15,701 bases of DNA, taken from Verrucomicrobiota bacterium. Lineage in GTDB: Bacteria > Verrucomicrobiota > Verrucomicrobiia > Opitutales > UBA953. The stretch is from assembly GCA_005798925.1 (NCBI GenBank), contig SYID01000020.1:1-15701 (forward strand), written 5' to 3'. A program made the position numbers and the translations under genes. Each line of letters begins with the position of its first letter. Position 1 is the first letter of the stretch. Shown here piece by piece: positions 14,226 through 15,701 of this stretch. A model generated the notes under the pieces. It had not been told where the DNA came from and made no database searches. It saw only the letters and a list, made by a program, of their open reading frames with translations.

Positions 14226-14254
14226 AGTAATGGGGAGCCGAGAGGGATGGTCAA
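14226..14254 (-). promoter_or_regulatory. Candidate tRNA-Ser promoter
   Basis: On the minus strand TTGACC (14254-14249; 5 of 6 to the -35 consensus) is followed after 17 bases by ATTACT (14231-14226; 3 of 6). A start 5-8 bases further would fall inside the leader hairpin's first arm. Confidence 0.45.
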
Positions 14255-14365
14255 GCCAAGGCCTTGTCCGCTTCGGACGACCTGACCTTAAGGGCGGTAA
14301 ACCCCTTATTAATCCCCCCAGATTCCCTGCTTTGATTCGCGGGTACCTTTCAGGTCAATGAGCGT

Positions 14366-15094
14366 ATGCATCTTCTCTACGTCGATGAAAGCGGCGACAC
14401 CGGGCGCGAAGGATCACAGACCAGCACGTTCACCCTGTGCGGACTGCTCGTCCATCATGCCGAGTGGCATGAGGCCTTGGCCTCGGTCAAAAGGATGCGC
14501 AGGCGCGTACACGACAAGTACGGCTACCCGCCGCACGCTGAACTGCACGCCAGCGAAATGCTCGGACATAGCAAGGAACACCACGGCGTCAAAAGAGGCC
14601 AGCGAGTTCAGTCGGTCTTGCATGCGGTCGAAATGGTCCGGAAAGATCAACGGCTGACGCCTCTACGCGTCATCGTCGTGAAACATAACTATCCTCGGGA
14701 CGTCATCCGGGCGGCTTGGCTCGCGCTACTCCGCGCGGCATCGGGCCACATCGCCTCAAACGAAGGTCACCCCCTCTGCTCGGCTCCCGGACTCGCCGTG
14801 ATCTGCGACGACCATAGGACGGCGCCTTCCGCCGCATGGCTAGGCGAGATCAACGCCAGCCTTGAACTGAGCAAGTTACTCTTAGACGAACCGTTCGGCC
14901 GTGACTCCAAGCAGAGTCCTTTACTACAGCTTAGCGACCTGCTGGCTTACCTCACCAAGCAGACCGTGGAGCCAAATTCGCTCTTCAGACAATCCCATGC
15001 CCAGGCCATGCTGAAACGATGTGAGAAACTTTTCTCCGAACGCGGCATAACGATCGTCATCAAAGAAGAAGGGAGCGCTTTCGCGCCCCCCTAA
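14366..15094 (+). CDS. DUF3800 domain protein
   Basis: 242 residues from ATG 14366. The start is directly followed by the family hallmark LLYVDESGDTG (Asp7, Glu8). Other family features are TFTLCGLLV, HAELHASEML (about 57-66), the acidic VICDDH (Asp148/149) and the C-terminal LQLSDLLAYL (Asp191). The spacing of acidic residues is compatible with the RNase H-like nuclease fold proposed for DUF3800, but activity is not established. The family is often seen beside mobile elements and defence genes. Base use differs from the neighbours: leucine codons TTA and CTA appear (for example around 14877-14882 and 14923-14928), whereas the flanking genes use CTC/CTG almost only. Its position 169 bases from a tRNA gene adds to the impression of acquired DNA. 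No partner gene, integrase or duplicated tRNA end is visible. The upstream 14198-14365 stretch holds the tRNA leader hairpin, a short TAAGGG/CCCTTA inverted repeat and a possible TATTAA -10 box near 14307. Confidence 0.85.
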   Translation: MHLLYVDESGDTGREGSQTSTFTLCGLLVHHAEWHEALASVKRMRRRVHDKYGYPPHAELHASEMLGHSKEHHGVKRGQRVQSVLHAVEMVRKDQRLTPLRVIVVKHNYPRDVIRAAWLALLRAASGHIASNEGHPLCSAPGLAVICDDHRTAPSAAWLGEINASLELSKLLLDEPFGRDSKQSPLLQLSDLLAYLTKQTVEPNSLFRQSHAQAMLKRCEKLFSERGITIVIKEEGSAFAPP

Positions 15095-15247
15095 GAGGAA
15101 TCTCGGCGGGTCTTAGCCGCCTACACACCTGAACACTAAAATGAAGCCTTAAAGCCTCCCCGCAAGTCGAAAGTCATGGCGGAAACATACCAGAAAGGCT
15201 GACGTATGGCCTCGAGCGAGCGGCGATCGGGCAGGCTTAGAGACGAA

Positions 15248-15267
15248 GGACAGCACGTGTGCTGTCC
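15248..15267. terminator. Strong hairpin downstream of the ACT-domain gene
   Basis: GGACAGCAC (15248-15256) and GTGCTGTCC (15259-15267) are perfect 9-base arms around GT, equivalent to an 8-base stem with a CGTG tetraloop. It lies 14 bases beyond the stop of the minus-strand ACT gene and could also end transcripts from the DUF3800 gene. Flanking GGCAGG and CCTGCC could extend pairing. It lacks a T-run, as does the hairpin at 7015-7034. Confidence 0.55.
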
Positions 15268-15281
15268 CTGCCTCGAGCTGA

Positions 15282-15701
15282 TCAGCGGGCGATATCGTTC
15301 CGGCTCAGCACGGTGATGCCGTGGCTGGACAGGACGGACGCGGCGAGCTCCTGGGCTTCGGTACGCACGACCAGGCCGTAACGGCCGTTGGGTCGGAACA
15401 GGAACGGGTACACGTAATGGATGTTGATCTCGGCTGACAGCAGGACTCGGGTGACGTCCTTCAGCTGGGCCTCGGACTGCAGCTCGATCGCGACCACCGG
15501 GACGTCGTCGTGCGCGAAACGGTGCGCGTCGAGGACCTGCTCGGCCCGCTCGGGGTAGTCGACCACGATGCGGATGATCGTGGAGTCGGTCGTGTCGACC
15601 AGGCAGAGCGCCACGATATGGACGTCGGCGCCCGCCAGGGATTCGACCAGTTCGTTCAGGCGGCCGACCTTGTTCTCGACGAAGATGGAGAACTGCCGGA
15701 C
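15282..15701 (-). CDS. ACT-domain protein (tandem ACT), 5' end outside window
   Basis: The frame is open to the window edge, giving at least 139 residues; the true start is not visible. The GTG at 15614 is inside the first ACT unit and is not a sensible start. Unit 1 reads FSIFVENKVGRLNELVESLAGADVHIVALCL, then STIIRIVVDYPERAEQVL. Unit 2 begins VPVVAIELQSEAQLKDVTRVLLSAEINIHYVYPFLF and ends GLVVRTEAQELAASVLSSHGITVL. Two ACT units with no catalytic domain resemble small stand-alone regulators that bind amino acids; from memory, similar proteins in Bacteroidota and PVC bacteria are linked to branched-chain or aromatic amino-acid metabolism. The ligand is unknown. Confidence 0.85.
   Translation of the reverse strand, partial: VRQFSIFVENKVGRLNELVESLAGADVHIVALCLVDTTDSTIIRIVVDYPERAEQVLDAHRFAHDDVPVVAIELQSEAQLKDVTRVLLSAEINIHYVYPFLFRPNGRYGLVVRTEAQELAASVLSSHGITVLSRNDIAR

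Noticed and set aside
15105..15121. Short hairpin GGCGG/CCGCC just after the DUF3800 stop
   Set aside because: Only five pairs with a 7-base loop and no T-run; too weak to call a terminator.
14107..15701. Search for a second copy of the tRNA-Ser 3' end as an island attachment site
   Set aside because: No repeat of the tRNA end and no integrase gene seen up to the window end; an island border outside the window cannot be judged.

Overview
The window is a GC-rich, densely packed bacterial chromosome segment. The gene mix fits a polysaccharide-degrading member of the PVC group, most likely Verrucomicrobiota close to Opitutales: secreted xylan enzymes, a SGNH lipoprotein, an arsenic locus with a DUF6428-type protein, and almost no Shine-Dalgarno sequences. 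This placement is inferred from gene content and style, since no rRNA or other marker gene is present.

Layout. (1) 1-537: 3' part of a zinc-dependent alcohol dehydrogenase that appears to carry an in-frame internal deletion. (2) 546-5373, minus strand: a three-gene exporter operon read as ABC transporter, HlyD-type adaptor, TolC-type outer-membrane protein. Both junctions are 4-base stop/start overlaps, and the ABC protein has a heavily degenerate ATPase site. (3) 5480-7014: a SGNH-hydrolase lipoprotein (minus) and a membrane-anchored Sel1-like repeat protein (plus), transcribed divergently. (4) 7051-8977: an arsenic locus. arsR (plus) diverges from a minus-strand operon of a DUF6428-like protein with a cysteine-rich tail, a thioredoxin-type arsenate reductase and an aquaporin-family channel. 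(5) 8987-9889: a LysR-type regulator with a near-perfect palindrome over its own start codon. (6) 10015-13906: a xylan cassette of GH10 endo-xylanase (minus), alpha/beta-hydrolase esterase (plus, divergent from the xylanase) and a large secreted protein with two different esterase domains (minus). (7) 14107-14197: tRNA-Ser(GCT), preceded by a hairpin, then a DUF3800 gene with unusual codon use. (8) 15282-15701: an ACT-domain protein cut by the window end.

How the genes work together. The xylan enzymes form a coherent set: GH10 cuts the xylan backbone while the esterases remove acetyl and possibly feruloyl side groups. The arsenic genes also form a set: ArsC reduces arsenate to arsenite, the channel could let arsenite leave the cell down its gradient, and ArsR represses the locus. 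The exporter operon has all three layers needed to cross both membranes but no recognisable substrate gene beside it. No CRISPR array, insertion sequence or prophage was seen. No gene-free stretch exceeds about 200 bases.
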